From Phaseolus vulgaris (Eukaryota; Streptophyta; Magnoliopsida; Fabales; Fabaceae): DNA of 64,000 nt. The position numbers and the translations under genes are program-made. Numbering within the stretch: position 1 is the stretch's first letter; each line of letters begins with the position of its first letter. Positions 1 through 11,214 of the stretch are shown in pieces. Location of the stretch: the NCBI RefSeq assembly GCF_000499845.2, contig NC_023749.2, positions 37,386,105 to 37,450,104 on the forward strand, read 5' to 3'. Under the pieces are notes generated by a model that made no database searches, was not told where the DNA came from, and saw only the letters and a program-made list of their open reading frames with translations.

Positions 1-2422
1 GACATCGTCGGTGAACACTGCTGGAGCAGTTTTGCGGCTGACGAAGGGGGATGAGCCTAACCAGACGTTTCATAAGGAGCACGATGAGAAAATGATAGTG
101 CTACCTTGCCCCCCCGATCTGCCTGTTTGTGCTGATGACAAGGTGAGCGCCGACGGGCCCTTCTGCTTCGTCTACACGACCTTATTCAAGAAGGTGAAGC
201 TCAAGTTCCCTTTCACCCGATTCGAGAGGGAACTCCTTACCGAGCTCAACATTGCCGCCGCCCAGCTTCACCCCAACAGCTGGGCGTTTGTTCGAGCTTT
301 TCAAGTGATGTGCGACCACCTGGGGTTGCCCGCATCCGTCGATGTATTCCTGTTTCTCTTCGAAGCCAAGCACCCAGGAGACCGCCTGTGGGTTAGCTTG
401 AACGCGATTGCTGGGAGGTCCATCTTTGCTATCTTCCAGCAATCCTACAAGGACTGGAAGGGGAAGTTCGTCCAAGTGCGCGCCAACGACAAGGACGACT
501 CCCTACTCGACGGCTTTCCCTTATACTGGGTGGATAAGGGGAAGAAAGAATCCAAGAGCTGTTTCAGGAGGCCCAGAAGTCCTGACAGCATGGGAGCATT
601 GGACAGAGATCTCTGTCTCTTCTGGAAAAGGGTGGCGGACGCCAACATTACTTTCCTCACCACCACCTTGATCAGCTTCGAATTCTACGAAGACCAGCTA
701 GAAATTCGAATAGGTTAGAACATTAAAAACTGTTGTTTTAATACTGTTTCTGCTTAGCTGTTTCTGGGCGTCTTGTGCGTTATGCGCAAGACTTTGGTTT
801 TATCTTTCCTGCACATATCATCTGCTTTGCTGTGTACTACCTTATGCATTTGTTTTTTCCCTGAGTTAACCAATGCATTTTCGTTCCATGCAGATAACAT
901 GTTGGGTAAGGGCATGCTCGCCGAATTGAAGGCGCTCGCCCGAAACCACGGGTTGGCGACGGGCTCGCAAACGGTGCCCAACTCGGTGGTGGAGAAAGCC
1001 ATCGTTCACGGACGATCGCCACCTAAGGAAACAGCTCCCTCCGAGGTCCAACCCGCCGCCCAACGCAAGAAATTGGTCCTCAAGAGACCTAAAAGGAAAG
1101 CCCCTCAAGTCATCCATGAGGAGGAAGAAGAGGATGACGAGGTCACCGAGGATGGCCTCGTTACAAAGAGGAAGAGGGTGGAACCTTCTTCACCAACTGC
1201 TCCACCCCCTCTTCCAACCTCAACACCACCATCGACGCCTGCTCCTTCTCCATCATCACCACCCCCACAGGCTCCTGCCTCACCAGTCCAAGCGGTCCCA
1301 CTGGCCACTGCGCCACCTGCAGCTGAGGCCCAAGAGCCAAACTTCATGGAGGACCCCCCAAACGCCTCTACACCATATGTGTCGGCTGGAGGGGGTCCCC
1401 CTTCAAACGCCTCAGCTGCAGAAGCTGCTCCAATCGGGGATGAGGTTGCTCATACCTCTCCGATTCTGATCACCGAATCCCCGATTCCGTCGCCACGCCA
1501 AGAAGCGCCTACTGACGAACCTGCTAAGGAAGGTGGCGACGAGAACCAACAACAGGCTCCCCTGGTACCTCTCCAAGCAGCAAAACTCCCTTTGGAGGTC
1601 ACAAGGATGTGGGAGCCTCTATCTGCTAAACTGAAGACCATAGCAGAAGATATCCCGGCGATCATAACCAGAGCTGTGGAGAGCTCAACCAGGAGGCTCC
1701 AAGATGACCTCTTCAACCTCAAAACCGAGAACAGCACCATCAGAGTCGAGGTGGAGAAGTTGTCCGCCAATCTGACACTCGCGGAGATGGAACACTCCCG
1801 AGTAGAAGACGCAATGAGCACCGAGCTCAGATTGGCGCGCCAGGAGGCCACTGACCTTCGCCACAAGGTGCATCAACTTGCTCAAGAGAAGGTCGAACTG
1901 GAGAGCAAGATCGTGCCTCTTCGCGTCAGGGTGGTTGACCTGGAGGCTCTCATGAAAGCTGACGCCGCCTAGGTGCAAAAATTGGAGCAGAGGTCAGTCG
2001 ACCGAGAGAAATTACTTGGGCAAGTGGAAAAGGCGAGGGACGACGCCATAGCTGATCTTGCCAAGGCCAACAAAGAGAAGGGAAAGGTGGCTGCTGAATT
2101 GGCCCAAGCACAAGCGAAATCCAAGAAGGTTACTGAAGACCTTCTCCAGGCTCAAGAGATCAACGAACAACTCAAAAAACAGGTTGAAGAGCTGGAGCAA
2201 CAGAATAAAGAGCTGAAAGAGCAAACTGAAGACCTCAAGAAGCGTATTGAGGAACTTCAGAAGCAAATTGAAGAACTCAAGCTAAACTCTGCTCAAATTC
2301 TGGCTGCTGGATTCGAAGCTGCGCGGGAGCAATTTGCTTGCCTATTCCCCGACCTGGATCTCAGCATGGTGTCGCTGAACAATGAAGTGGTGGATGGAAA
2401 AGTCGTTCCTGCTGAAGATTAA
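1..2422 (+). pseudogene. Antisense extra ORF of Tat-A copy 1 (PF04195-like, coiled coil), partial
   Basis: Runs opposite to gag-pol. The frame is already open at position 2, so the N-terminus lies outside. Exon 1 ends at 713, a predicted intron covers 714-893, and exon 2 runs 894-2422. Exon 1 holds the conserved block of 'putative gypsy type transposon' proteins (RFERELLTELN, LHPNSWAFVRAF). Exon 2 has two basic clusters (KRPKRK, TKRKRV) that look like nuclear localisation signals, a Pro/Ser/Ala-rich linker, then about 250 residues of coiled coil ending in a conserved acidic tail. A TAG at 1970-1972 interrupts the coil where the other copy has AAG. Function is unknown; family membership is by recognition of conserved residues, not a search. 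Confidence 0.8.
714..893 (+). other. Predicted intron in the antisense ORF (copy 1)
   Basis: Exon 1 ends ...ATAG before GTTAGAACA, whose unspliced reading meets TAG after one codon. The 3' site is TTCCATGCAG at 893 after a pyrimidine-rich stretch. Splicing (G joined to AT) keeps the frame into AACATGTTGGG. The second copy has the same two sites (53935-53742, minus, 194 bp), so the intron is a family feature. Confidence 0.75.
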
Positions 2423-3049
2423 TCAACCCTTCTTCATCCACTACCTTCGTGCTTTCCCTTGTATTATAACTTGTAATAAACTTTATGTCCCTTCGTGTAT
2501 ATGCTCTGAACTATTAACTGTTAATGACAAAGGCTACGTTTTCCCTTTTATAACTTCTCCACTCTCTTCAACTTTCCTTGCTTGTTTAATTTCAAAGAAA
2601 TGACTTAGGAAAACTGTAGGTACAACCTTTGACTTAACTGCTTCGGATCACTTCAGCCTTAAGCACTTAACAATTCGTAACCTTAAGGCAATTAACCTTA
2701 TCATAAAAATATCCCTCAAGCAATGAACTGCAACTCAGTTGCTGGCTTAAACACCGCTCCACTCGACCTGCTTCATCAAACAGGTCTTTTGACCTTCCCG
2801 CCGCTGTTCGAACTCTTCCTGATCGCCAAAGATTCTTGGTGATATCAGCTTCTTTCTAGCCTCATGCTTTGACCATTGTTTCTTCATCTGGGAGTAGAAA
2901 CGCCTTTTGGGATCCTTCTTTGCCTCCCTGAACTTTAGAACGAAAGACCGGGTGACCAGGCGTTCTCTTCGAACCTACCTTAGCCCCCTTCCAAACTTCT
3001 TCCACCCTCTGCACCATACCTGAACTCGTTCGAGACGAGAAGGATTTTA
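2423..3049. other. Spacer between antisense ORF stop and minisatellite
   Basis: No coding frame of substance. This is the 3' flank of the antisense ORF inside the element; copy 2 carries related sequence at about 51650-52257. Confidence 0.6.
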
Positions 3050-3615
3050 TCTTGCCTAAGCTCGCATGTAGGCGAGAAGGTCTTTAACTCGCCTGAACTC
3101 GCTCATCGGCGAGAAGGTCTTTAACTCGCCTGAACTCGCTCATCGGCGAGAAGGTCTTTAACTCGCCTGAACTCGCTCATCGGCGAGAAGGTCTTTAACT
3201 CGCCTCTACATTGCCCCAGGGGTTACATCTTCTCGCCCCCAGAAACACGGAGGACTTTTTACTGGTGCCTCTACATTGCCCCAAGGGTTACATCTTCTCG
3301 CCCCCAGAAACATGGAGGACTTTTTACTGGTGCCTCTACATTGCCCCAGGGGTTACATCTCCTCGCCCCCAGAAACACGGAGGACTTTTTACTCTTTCTC
3401 GCCTGCACTCGCTCGACGGCGAGGAGGTCTTTAACTTGCCTCAGGACGCGCGAGGGCGTTGAGGTCTTTTAACTGGTGCCTCCGATCGCCGAAAGACGAT
3501 GAGGACTTTAAAACTTTAATTGATGCCTCCAATCGCCGAAAAACGATGAGGACTTAAAAACTTTAACTGGTGCCTCCAATCGCCGAAAAACGATGAGGAC
3601 TTAAAACTTTTTAGA
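3050..3615. repeat. Minisatellite zone between pol and antisense ORF (copy 1)
   Basis: Three successive tandem arrays. About 3064-3202: 37-bp units containing CTCATCGGCGAGAAGGTC, three to four copies. 3203-3400: 65-bp units starting CCTCTACATTGCCCC at 3203, 3268 and 3333. About 3475-3610: about 45-bp units with CGCCGAAARACGATGAGGAC, three copies. All share the core GGCGA/TCGCC plus AGGTCTTTAA. Such hypervariable arrays downstream of pol are known in plant Tat elements. An apparent frame at 3211-3462 is only this repeat. Confidence 0.88.
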
Positions 3616-3740
3616 AAGCACGCGATGTATCTTTACTTGCCTTGAATCACGTACAAGTGACAAGGTCTTTCTTCAAAACTTTTGGAAAGTAGCACACATG
3701 CAATCTGAAAACGCCTTATACTTCGAAAACTCTTCTTTTA

Positions 3741-3788
3741 TTGGGTGGCCTCGTTAAAAACCCTCCTTAGGGAAAAAAGAGTGCCCCC
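3741..3788 (-). other. Conserved post-pol non-coding motif (copy 1)
   Basis: On the minus strand, about 65-110 bases after the pol stop: GGGGGCACTCTTTTTTCCCT, then AGGAGGGTTTTTAACGAGG. It is nearly identical in copy 2 (50930-50979) despite wide divergence of the neighbouring minisatellite. Confidence 0.6.
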
Positions 3789-3851
3789 TTCAAACTGTTT
3801 CATCAGAGACATTGTAATATGACTTTGTGTTTGTCTTTACTTACAAAGCTC

Positions 3852-6800
3852 TTAGCTATAGTACAACTTCAGGTGTGTGGCGTTCCAGGTGCGAGGAATC
3901 GCCCCTCCTTCCAACGTCTCTAAGCGGTAGGCGCCGTTCCCGAGCGCCTCGGTTATTCTGAACGGTCCAGTCCACTTGGGTGACAGTTTATTCTCCATCT
4001 CGTACTGGTGGGCCTTCCTCATCACCAGATCGCCTTCTCTAAACTGCCTTGGCATCACCTTCGAGTTGTATCTTCGTTCGATCCTCCTCTTCACGGCTTC
4101 AGCCTTCAACCTCGCCTCTTCCCTGACCTCATCCAGTAGATCCAGGTTCAGCCTTCTCTCTTCATTCGAGTCTTCCTCTACGAAGTTCTGGAATCTCGGC
4201 GAGCTCTCCTGGATCTCCACTGGAATCATGGCATCACACCCATAGACCAAGCTGAACGGGGTCTCATGGGTTCCTGACTGCTCGGTGGTGTGGTACGCCC
4301 AGACTATACGGGGCACCTCCTCAGCCCAACTTCCTTTGGCTTTCTCAAGCCTTCTCTTCAAACCCCTCAACAACACCCGATTAGCTGACTCCACCTGGCC
4401 ATTTGTCTGAGGGTGCTCGACGGATGCAAACACTTGTTGAATTCCCACTCCTTCGCAAAGCTTCTTCAACAGGTGGCTTGCAAACTGAGTCCCATTATCC
4501 GACACCAGGCGTTTAGGTACTCCAAACCGGCACACGATGTTCTTCCACACGAAACCTTCGATCTTGTGTGCGGTGATCTGGGCCATTGGTTCTGCTTCGA
4601 TCCACTTGGTGAAATATTCAATCGCCACCACCAGGTACTTCATCTGCCTGATCGCCAGCGGGAAAGGTCCCAGGATGTCGATTCCCCAGGTATGAAACGG
4701 CCAAGGGCTATAGATCGACTTCAACTCCTCGGGAGGTGCCTTGTGCCAATCGGCGTGCTGTTGACATTGTTTGCAACACTGGGCATACTTCTTGCAATCT
4801 TCTCTCATCGATGGCCAGTAGTAGCCTGCACGGAGAGTCCTCGCGGCCAGAGCTCGACCCCCAACGTGGCTTCCGCATATACCCTCGTGGAGCTCTGCCA
4901 TGATCCTCGTGCACTTTTCTCCGTGTACGCATTCCAGGAGTGGGTGAGTGAACCCAAACCTGTACAGATCGCCATCAATCAATGTGTACTTGCTGGAATT
5001 TTTCTTTACCTTCCTAGCTTCTGTCGGATCCAGTGGGAGGAGGCCATCTGCCAGGCACCGCTTGTACTGGGTTATCTAGGTGTCCGGCTCATGGATGGCA
5101 CATACCTGCGCCATATTCACCTTCTCACCTCGACATGCTCTAATTCTCGGCGATCTCAGAGTTTCTTGCGTCAGGGACTTATGGCTTCTCGCTGCTTTCT
5201 TCGTCGACTTGCTTATCTGAAGGACCAGATGATCTGCTACAAATGCCCTTGGCGTCTTCAGAGTTTCTTGAATCACCGTCCTCTGCCTACCCCCCTTGCC
5301 TGAGCTGGCGAGCTTAGCAAGCAAGTCAGCTCGGGCATTCTGCTCTCTGGGCACATGTACTGCTTCAAAGGAGGCAAAGGAACTCTTCAATTCCTGCACA
5401 TACTCCAGGTAAGCCGCCATTTGTGGATCTTTAGCCTGGAACTCGCCTGTTACTTGCCCCGTGACCAGCAGCGAGTCACTCTTAGCCATCAGCACCCTAG
5501 CTCCCATCTCCTTGGCCAGCAAAATTCCGGCGATCAGCGCCTCATACTCTGCTTGATTGTTACTGGCTTTGAAGGCGAACCTCAGAGATTGTTCGATCAG
5601 CACGCCGTTGGGTCCCTCCAATATGACTCCAGCACCGCTGCCCTGCTGGTTCGACGATCCATCCACTGAAAGTACCCAACGGAAATCGTCTCCTTCAACC
5701 CGCGTCGCCTCTGATGAGAGCTCAACCACGAAATCTGCAAAGATTTGCCCCTTGATCGGGCCTCGGGGCTCATATTTAATATCAAACTCTGACAACTCTA
5801 CTGCCCACTTCACCATCCTTCCCGCAACGTCGGGTTTCTTCAAGACCTTCTGGATGGGCAGGTCGGTCATCACCAGTATTGTGAAACTATGGAAGTAGTG
5901 GCGCAACCTCCTCGCCGAAAACACCACAGCCAGCGCAGCCTTCTCCAGGGCCTGATATCTCGTTTCGGGGCCCTGCAACACCTTGCTCACAAAATAAATA
6001 GGCTTCTGAGCCTGATCTTGATCCTGGGCGAGCACCGCACTCACCGCCCTCTCAGTTACAGCAAAATACAACCTGAGAGGGATTCCCACCAGCGGTTTGC
6101 ACAGAACCGGCGGGCTCGCCAGATACTCCTTCAGCTTGACGAAAGCTTCCTTGCACTCTTTCGTCCAAACGAACTTATTATTTCGCCGCAGACACTGAAA
6201 ATAGGGATGCCCCTTTTCTCCGCTAGCTGACACGAAGCGAGATAGGGCTGCCATCCGACCTGTTAGCTGCTGGACTTCTTTCACCGTAGCTGGGCTCCTC
6301 ATCGCCAAGATGGCGGCACACTTGTCCGGGTTGGCTTCTATTCCTCTTTCAGTCAAGAGGAAACCCAAAAACTTTCCAGCCTCCACGCCGAAAATACATT
6401 TCTCCGGATTCAGCTTCAATCTGAACTTGGCGATCATCGTGAACAACTCTTCCAAGTCTGCAACGTGCTTGCTTTTTTCCGACGAGGTCACGACCATGTC
6501 ATCGACGTAAGCTTGCACGTTCCTTCCCAGCATTGGTGCAAGTACTCGATCCATCAGCCTCTGGTACGTGGCCCCCACGTTCTTCAGCCCAAACGACATC
6601 ACCTTATAGCAGTAGCACGATCTCTCCGTCATGAAGGTTGTCTTCTCTTCATCCATGGGATGCATCTTGATCTGATTGTATCCCGAGAAGGCATCCAGGA
6701 AACTCAGCAACTTGCACCCTGCAGCACTATCGACCAGGGCATCAATGCTTGGTAAAGGATACGAATCCTTTGGGCAAGCTTTGTTCAGGTCGGTGAAATC

Positions 6801-8126
6801 GACGCACATGCGCCATTTCCCATTACTCTTCTTTACCAGCACGACATTTGCCAGCCATTCAGGGTACTGGACTTCCCTGATGTGGCCTGCAGCGAGGAGT
6901 TTCTGTGTTTCGTCCCTGATCGCCTGCCTCCTCTCCTCGTTGAACTTTCTTCTCCTTTGTCGCACTGGTCTCACCAAGTTGTCCATCGCCAGATGATGGC
7001 ACAAGAAGTCAGGATCAATCCCGGGCATGTCCGAAGCGGACCATGCAAACGCGTCCAGATGCCGCTCAATCACCTTGGCGATCTGGTCCTGGAGCTCGAC
7101 CTCCAGAGATCTTCCCAGCTTGAAGATCTTTCCTCCGATCTCCTTTTCGAGCCACTGCTCGACAGGTTTTGGCCTGGATTCTCTGGCGATCACCGCCCTG
7201 GCGATTCCCTGTTCTCTCGCTTCCTCAGGGCGATTCCGCGCCTCTTCCTCCTCCGGACTAGCATTCCTCTCGCCCAGCTCAGCGTCCACCATCTCCACAT
7301 CTCTTCCGGTGGCCTCCTCTGTCACCGTCGATCTGGGCTTCACACCGGGAGGTGGGGTGGTTGTCACATAACTCACCGACCTCTTGTTTTTCAGGCTATT
7401 CTCATAGCACTTTTTCGCTTCTTTCTGGTCAGACTTGATCGTGATCACCACCCCCTCCATAGACAGCAACTTTACCTTCACGTGCCGGGTCGACGGGATT
7501 GCGCCTATCCTGTTAAGCGTGGGCCTTCCCAACAGGATGTTGTATGCTGAAGGAGCGTTCACAATGAGGTACTTGATTTTCTCCGTCCTCGACCCAGCCT
7601 CATCTGTAAACGTGGTTCTCAGCTCTATGTACCCCCTGACCTCCACCTGGTCACCAGCGAACCCATATAGGCACCCTCCATAGGGCCTTAGCTGGTCAAG
7701 GGGCAACTCCAGCTGCGTGAAAGTCGGCCAGAACATCACGTCTGCCGAGCTTCCTTGGTCCACCAGAACTCTGTGGACCTTCCTTCCCGCCGTAACCAAC
7801 GAAATGACTATGGGATCGTTGTCATGAGGCACAACGTCCCGAAGATCCTGCTTGGTGAACGTAATGTCCACCTCCGGCGAGTGATCTTCAAACATATCCA
7901 CTGTCATCACCGATCGCGCGTACTTCTTCCTCTGCGATGCGGTGCATCCACCACCTGAGAAGCCCCCTGCAATGGTGTGGATCTCCCCGTGGATAGGCAT
8001 CTCGTGTTGCTGGGCTTCTCCACCTGCTGGCTGGGAACTCGACGCTCCCCCCGTCCTCCTGTCCAGCAGATAGTCATTTAGGAACCCGCTCTTAACCAGA
8101 TCGTCGAGCTGATATCCCAAAGACAA
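3852..8126 (-). pseudogene. pol of Tat-A copy 1 (PR-RT-RNH-aRNH-IN), interrupted
   Basis: Polyprotein for cDNA synthesis and integration. In order: aspartic protease (VDQGSSADV), reverse transcriptase with catalytic YVDD, a Ty3-type RNase H, a second RNase H of the archaeal-like type typical of Tat elements (SVDGSS, AEYEAL, KSDSLL, ARADLL), and integrase with an HHCC zinc finger, D-D-E core (GIDILG, SDNGTQF, QVESAN) and C-terminal domain. A TAG at 5076-5078 (minus) replaces the Trp codon of copy 2 between the second RNase H and the integrase, splitting the frame into 8126-5076 and 4982-3852. The conserved RT block reads MSFGLKN rather than the usual MPFGLKN. Positive-strand frames over 4413-7958 are antisense shadows. 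Confidence 0.93.
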
Positions 8127-8423
8127 ACACGAAACTCACACCAGGCGTTTGGCTTTGACCCCAGCACCTTGTCGCCCACCTTCTCAGGCGCTTTCAACCT
8201 AGCAGATATGTTAGGAATGGCGATCAGATCCGCCAGTCCCATGACAAACTTGTGCTTAGGCGGGCGATTGTATTCCCGGCGTGCTGGTTGCTGGCGTGCT
8301 TGGCTCCTTCCCTTGTTCCTCCTATCGTAAGGATGGCGAGTCCTCTGGTCCTTCCTGGCCGCCGCCGCTGTTTCCAGCACCCTTTGCGGCTGGATTCTGG
8401 TCTGGGCGCGTGGCCTAGCGGGA
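8122..8423 (-). pseudogene. gag remnant of Tat-A copy 1
   Basis: Only the C-terminal basic part of Gag remains (RPRAQTRIQPQ through KAPEKVGDKVLG). Its upstream end abuts the LTR end at 8424; copy 2 has more than 1.5 kb between these points (44711 to about 46256). A 28-nt deletion just after the CEF residues removes the rest of the zinc-finger-like motif and shifts the frame relative to pol. The open frame at 8078-8521 is an artificial LTR-gag fusion. At the codon where copy 2 has TAG, this copy has TGG (Trp). Confidence 0.85.
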
Positions 8424-9219
8424 TGATCCTGCCTGTTGACCGGAACGCTGGAAGCTGCCTCGTCAAAGGATCGACGTGTGCACCGCTTCGAACCTCCGTT
8501 CCTCTTCGAGATCCACCTCAAGAACCTGTAAAGAAACAGAGCGGCGCCGCTGCGGCCGATCGCACTCCAACGCCCAAGTCAGTGACGGTATTTCCAAATA
8601 CTAAGAGAACAAGAACCGTGCAAATCCTCTCTCACAGTAAGCTCTATAACTCGCAAGCGTAAAGAGTATAATCTGAACGTGCGTACCTCAGAAAGTTCGT
8701 TAAGAACTCTTATATACCTGGTAGCTTTCTCTCTCCTGGCAGTTACAGACTTGGACACGTGGCTCGCATCCAACTGTACACGTGCCATCATCTGGAGGCT
8801 CCCTGACTTGGCGCTGCTTCTACTCTCATTTTGGCTAAGTTACCTATGCATGGTACTGCCCAGTGCATAGCTAACTTGGGAGTGCGATCTCTACTGGAAC
8901 TGGCGAGTTAGGGGCCTTCATACACCTTCCCTGTGGTCTCGCCGGCCGCCTTCATAATCTGCTTCTCCCTCATCTTCGGCGATGTGCTTGCTCTGGCGAT
9001 CTCCAATGACTAGGTCGTCTGAATCTACATCTGGCGACTTCATCTTTAACCTGGTGATCGCCGATTCTGGTAAGCTAGAGATCGGAACACGCCAATTTAA
9101 CAACTGGCGACTACGCGAGCCCCCCGACTTCCTTCCCTTCTGCCAACCTGGCGCCTTGTCAACACGCCTATACTGTAGCAGGATGCCACGTCATCACTCC
9201 CGACTACCAGGGCGGTACA
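8424..9219 (-). repeat. 5' LTR of Tat-A copy 1
   Basis: 796 bp, starting TGTACCGCCCTGG (minus, from 9219) and ending GGCAGGATCA at 8424. Collinear with the 793-bp LTRs of copy 2 but clearly more diverged than those are from each other. TATATAAGAG promoter box near 8710-8720 (minus). Confidence 0.93.
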
Positions 9220-9442
9220 ATTACTGTTCACCTATCTGAGAGTTGACCACCCGCTTCACTGACTTGAGCGTCAGAGTGCCTTCGCAGGTACCCCCACCAT
9301 CCGATGTTGACCGAGGCCGAGTGCCGAAGAAGAAGCAGGAGGACGAGAAGAATCCCAGTTTATCACCCCATCATCTGACCGACCGAAGGAAGAAGAAGAA
9401 GACTTCAATAGTTCTCTAGGTCCCATCTCCCTAGGAGGAACA
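9220..9442 (+). repeat. LTR fragment, same family as solo LTR 60343-60939
   Basis: Collinear with 60716-60939 (ACTTGAGCGTC..GAGTGCCTTCG, then AGACTTCAATAGTTCTCTAG) and ends in the same GGAACA. The left part is missing or lies beyond Tat-A copy 1, which inserted here. Confidence 0.85.
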
Positions 9443-9539
9443 AACATAAATCATATCAAGACAATAACCTAATGGTCATAAATGTATTTATTGAATGTGT
9501 GTACTTACACTTTGATACAGTGCATCACTGTTGCTGTTG

Positions 9540-9887
9540 TTATGGTCGTGAGGAAGGTTCATCCTTTTTGGAGCAACGTATACAAAAAAAGACAAACAAT
9601 AAAGTGACAATGACCAAAAACAAAGAGATAATAATGTAACTAAGAATGTCAAATCTTTTGAATGTATAAGATATATCACTGCCAAAACTTTTGAATATAT
9701 AAGATATATCGCTGTCAATTTTTTTGAAGAAATCAGATATGTACTTGTGATGTTCCTGAGGGACATCACTACAATACTAAAGAAGTCTACGATGGTGCCC
9801 GTAAACCAAGTCAATGGTTGCCAAAATTACTGTTGAGAACAAAAAGAGAATACACATGCTCTTGGTGGGTGGCTTTGTCCACATCAT
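9540..9887 (-). pseudogene. Small membrane protein, paralogue 1 (broken)
   Basis: Frame beginning with two ATGs (9887, 9884), MMWTKPPTKSMCILFLF, a hydrophobic signal-like segment, then one in-frame TAG where paralogue 2 has its LLSGDV segment. Past the stop the frame stays open: DVPQEHHKYISDFFKK, a duplicated 13-14 residue block (SDISYIFKSFG / SDISYTFKRFD), a transmembrane segment (about IIISLFLVIVTLLFVFF) and the tail CSKKDEPSSRP. It lacks most Asn-Val-Pro repeats. The different frame at 9488-9814 is not the coding one. Homologous to 11215-11583 and 61843-62790. Family unknown. Confidence 0.7.
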
Positions 9888-11000
9888 TTTGTATAGAAAA
9901 GATTTTGTTGAAAGAGTTAACTCTAAAGACTGCAAAAAAATGTTACCAGACAGTTAAATGTGATGAAAGAAAGTTGCATAATCAATTTAATTATATATCA
10001 CTTTAAGAGAAGAAAGGTGAAGAGGGAATCAATATAGTACATGCATTCAATGATCATTTTGAGCATAAAATATTATTATTGTTGTTTTTGTTGCACGCTT
10101 GATTTTATCCCTAGTTACAAGATAATCATTTTAAATGAAAAATATTCAGCACAACATACAACATGTGTAATTATTTAAAATCCTATTAGAAAAATATATG
10201 AACATCTTATTTATTTTTTTTTATAATACGAAAAATATTAATAATATTACATTTTTTAAAAGATTTTATTTATAATTATGTAGGAATCAACTACATATGT
10301 TCAATTATTATAATAACAAAAACTTGTGAAATAAGCAAATTTTGAATCAATGTATATTATTAATTTTTTTTCTTTCAAATGTGAGATTAATATAAGAAAA
10401 AAAATATGTGACATAATCAAATTATCAATCAATATATTATTATTGATTTTTTTTTTCTTTAAAATGTCAAAAATTTGTGACAGAAGCAAATTATCAATCA
10501 ATATATATTATTGATTTTTTATTCTTGAGTGAACTTGTTTATTTAACTTTTTTTTATAAAAAACATATAATTATAAAAAATAACTAGATTTATTAAATCA
10601 TTATTTTATATATAATTTTTTATTTTAAATTTTACAGAAATTAATTTATTAAAAAAATTTAAATCATTTTTTATAATTACCGTAATCAATTATACGTAAA
10701 TAAAATAATGTATTTATTTATGATATATTTAGTTATTTGGGCTTGATAGGCCAATAATATACTTTTTTTTCAATTGGAAAGTTAGTGAAATATGATATAT
10801 TTCATTCAAGTTTATAATAGATTTAAATTAAAATTTTCGAAGATTTATTCTCAATATATATAATAAATAAAAAAATTACTACATAATAACACCTTTATTT
10901 AGTTAGTATGTTCCTACAGTTATAAAGTTGAGATTATTTTGTTTCTTTAATTTATAAATATGCATAATTATATATTGATTACCTAGTCATTACTGTGTAT
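9888..11000. other. AT-rich upstream region of paralogue 1
   Basis: Very AT-rich, no credible coding frame. Parts match the upstream region of paralogue 2 (11700-12450), and 10945-10995 matches the inverted arm at about 60955-61010, so it belongs to the duplicated gene unit. Confidence 0.6.
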
Positions 11001-11214
11001 ATTTTGTTCGCAAGAGTTTGGAATGATAAAAAAGAACTGAAAGTATTATTTCTTTAGTAACAGAGAGTGTTACACAATCATGACCAAATAAGTAGAAAAC
11101 TAATCTCACTAATCCTAAACCCCATATCAAAACAATAATCTAATGGTCCTAAATATATTTATTGAACGTGCACTTATATTTTGATGCAGTGCATCACTCT
11201 TGTGGTTTTTGTGG

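Larger units (their letters stand above)
1..9219 (-). mobile_element. Tat-A copy 1: Ty3/gypsy LTR retrotransposon, 3' end outside window
   Basis: Element in minus orientation. From right to left it has a 5' LTR (9219-8424), a gag remnant, pol, a minisatellite zone, and an antisense extra ORF that runs off the left edge. Order, dual RNase H and the antisense ORF match the Tat lineage of Ty3/gypsy elements, and it is closely related to the element at 43918-56266. It is dead: LTR end is joined directly to mid-gag sequence, so the primer-binding site, leader and Gag N-terminus are gone; a 28-nt deletion removes the Gag zinc finger; pol has a TAG. The right flank begins ATTAC (9220-9224), the presumed target duplication; its partner is outside the window. 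Confidence 0.93.

Noticed and set aside
3211..3462. 83-codon open frame with repeated residues
   Set aside because: It reads the 65-bp minisatellite; repetition of the DNA explains the repeated peptide.
4413..7958. Several plus-strand open frames up to 296 codons
   Set aside because: All lie antisense to the pol gene of copy 1, which has catalytic motifs in the minus frame.
9488..9814. 108-codon minus frame over paralogue 1
   Set aside because: Wrong frame; the frame shared with paralogue 2 is 9887-9540.
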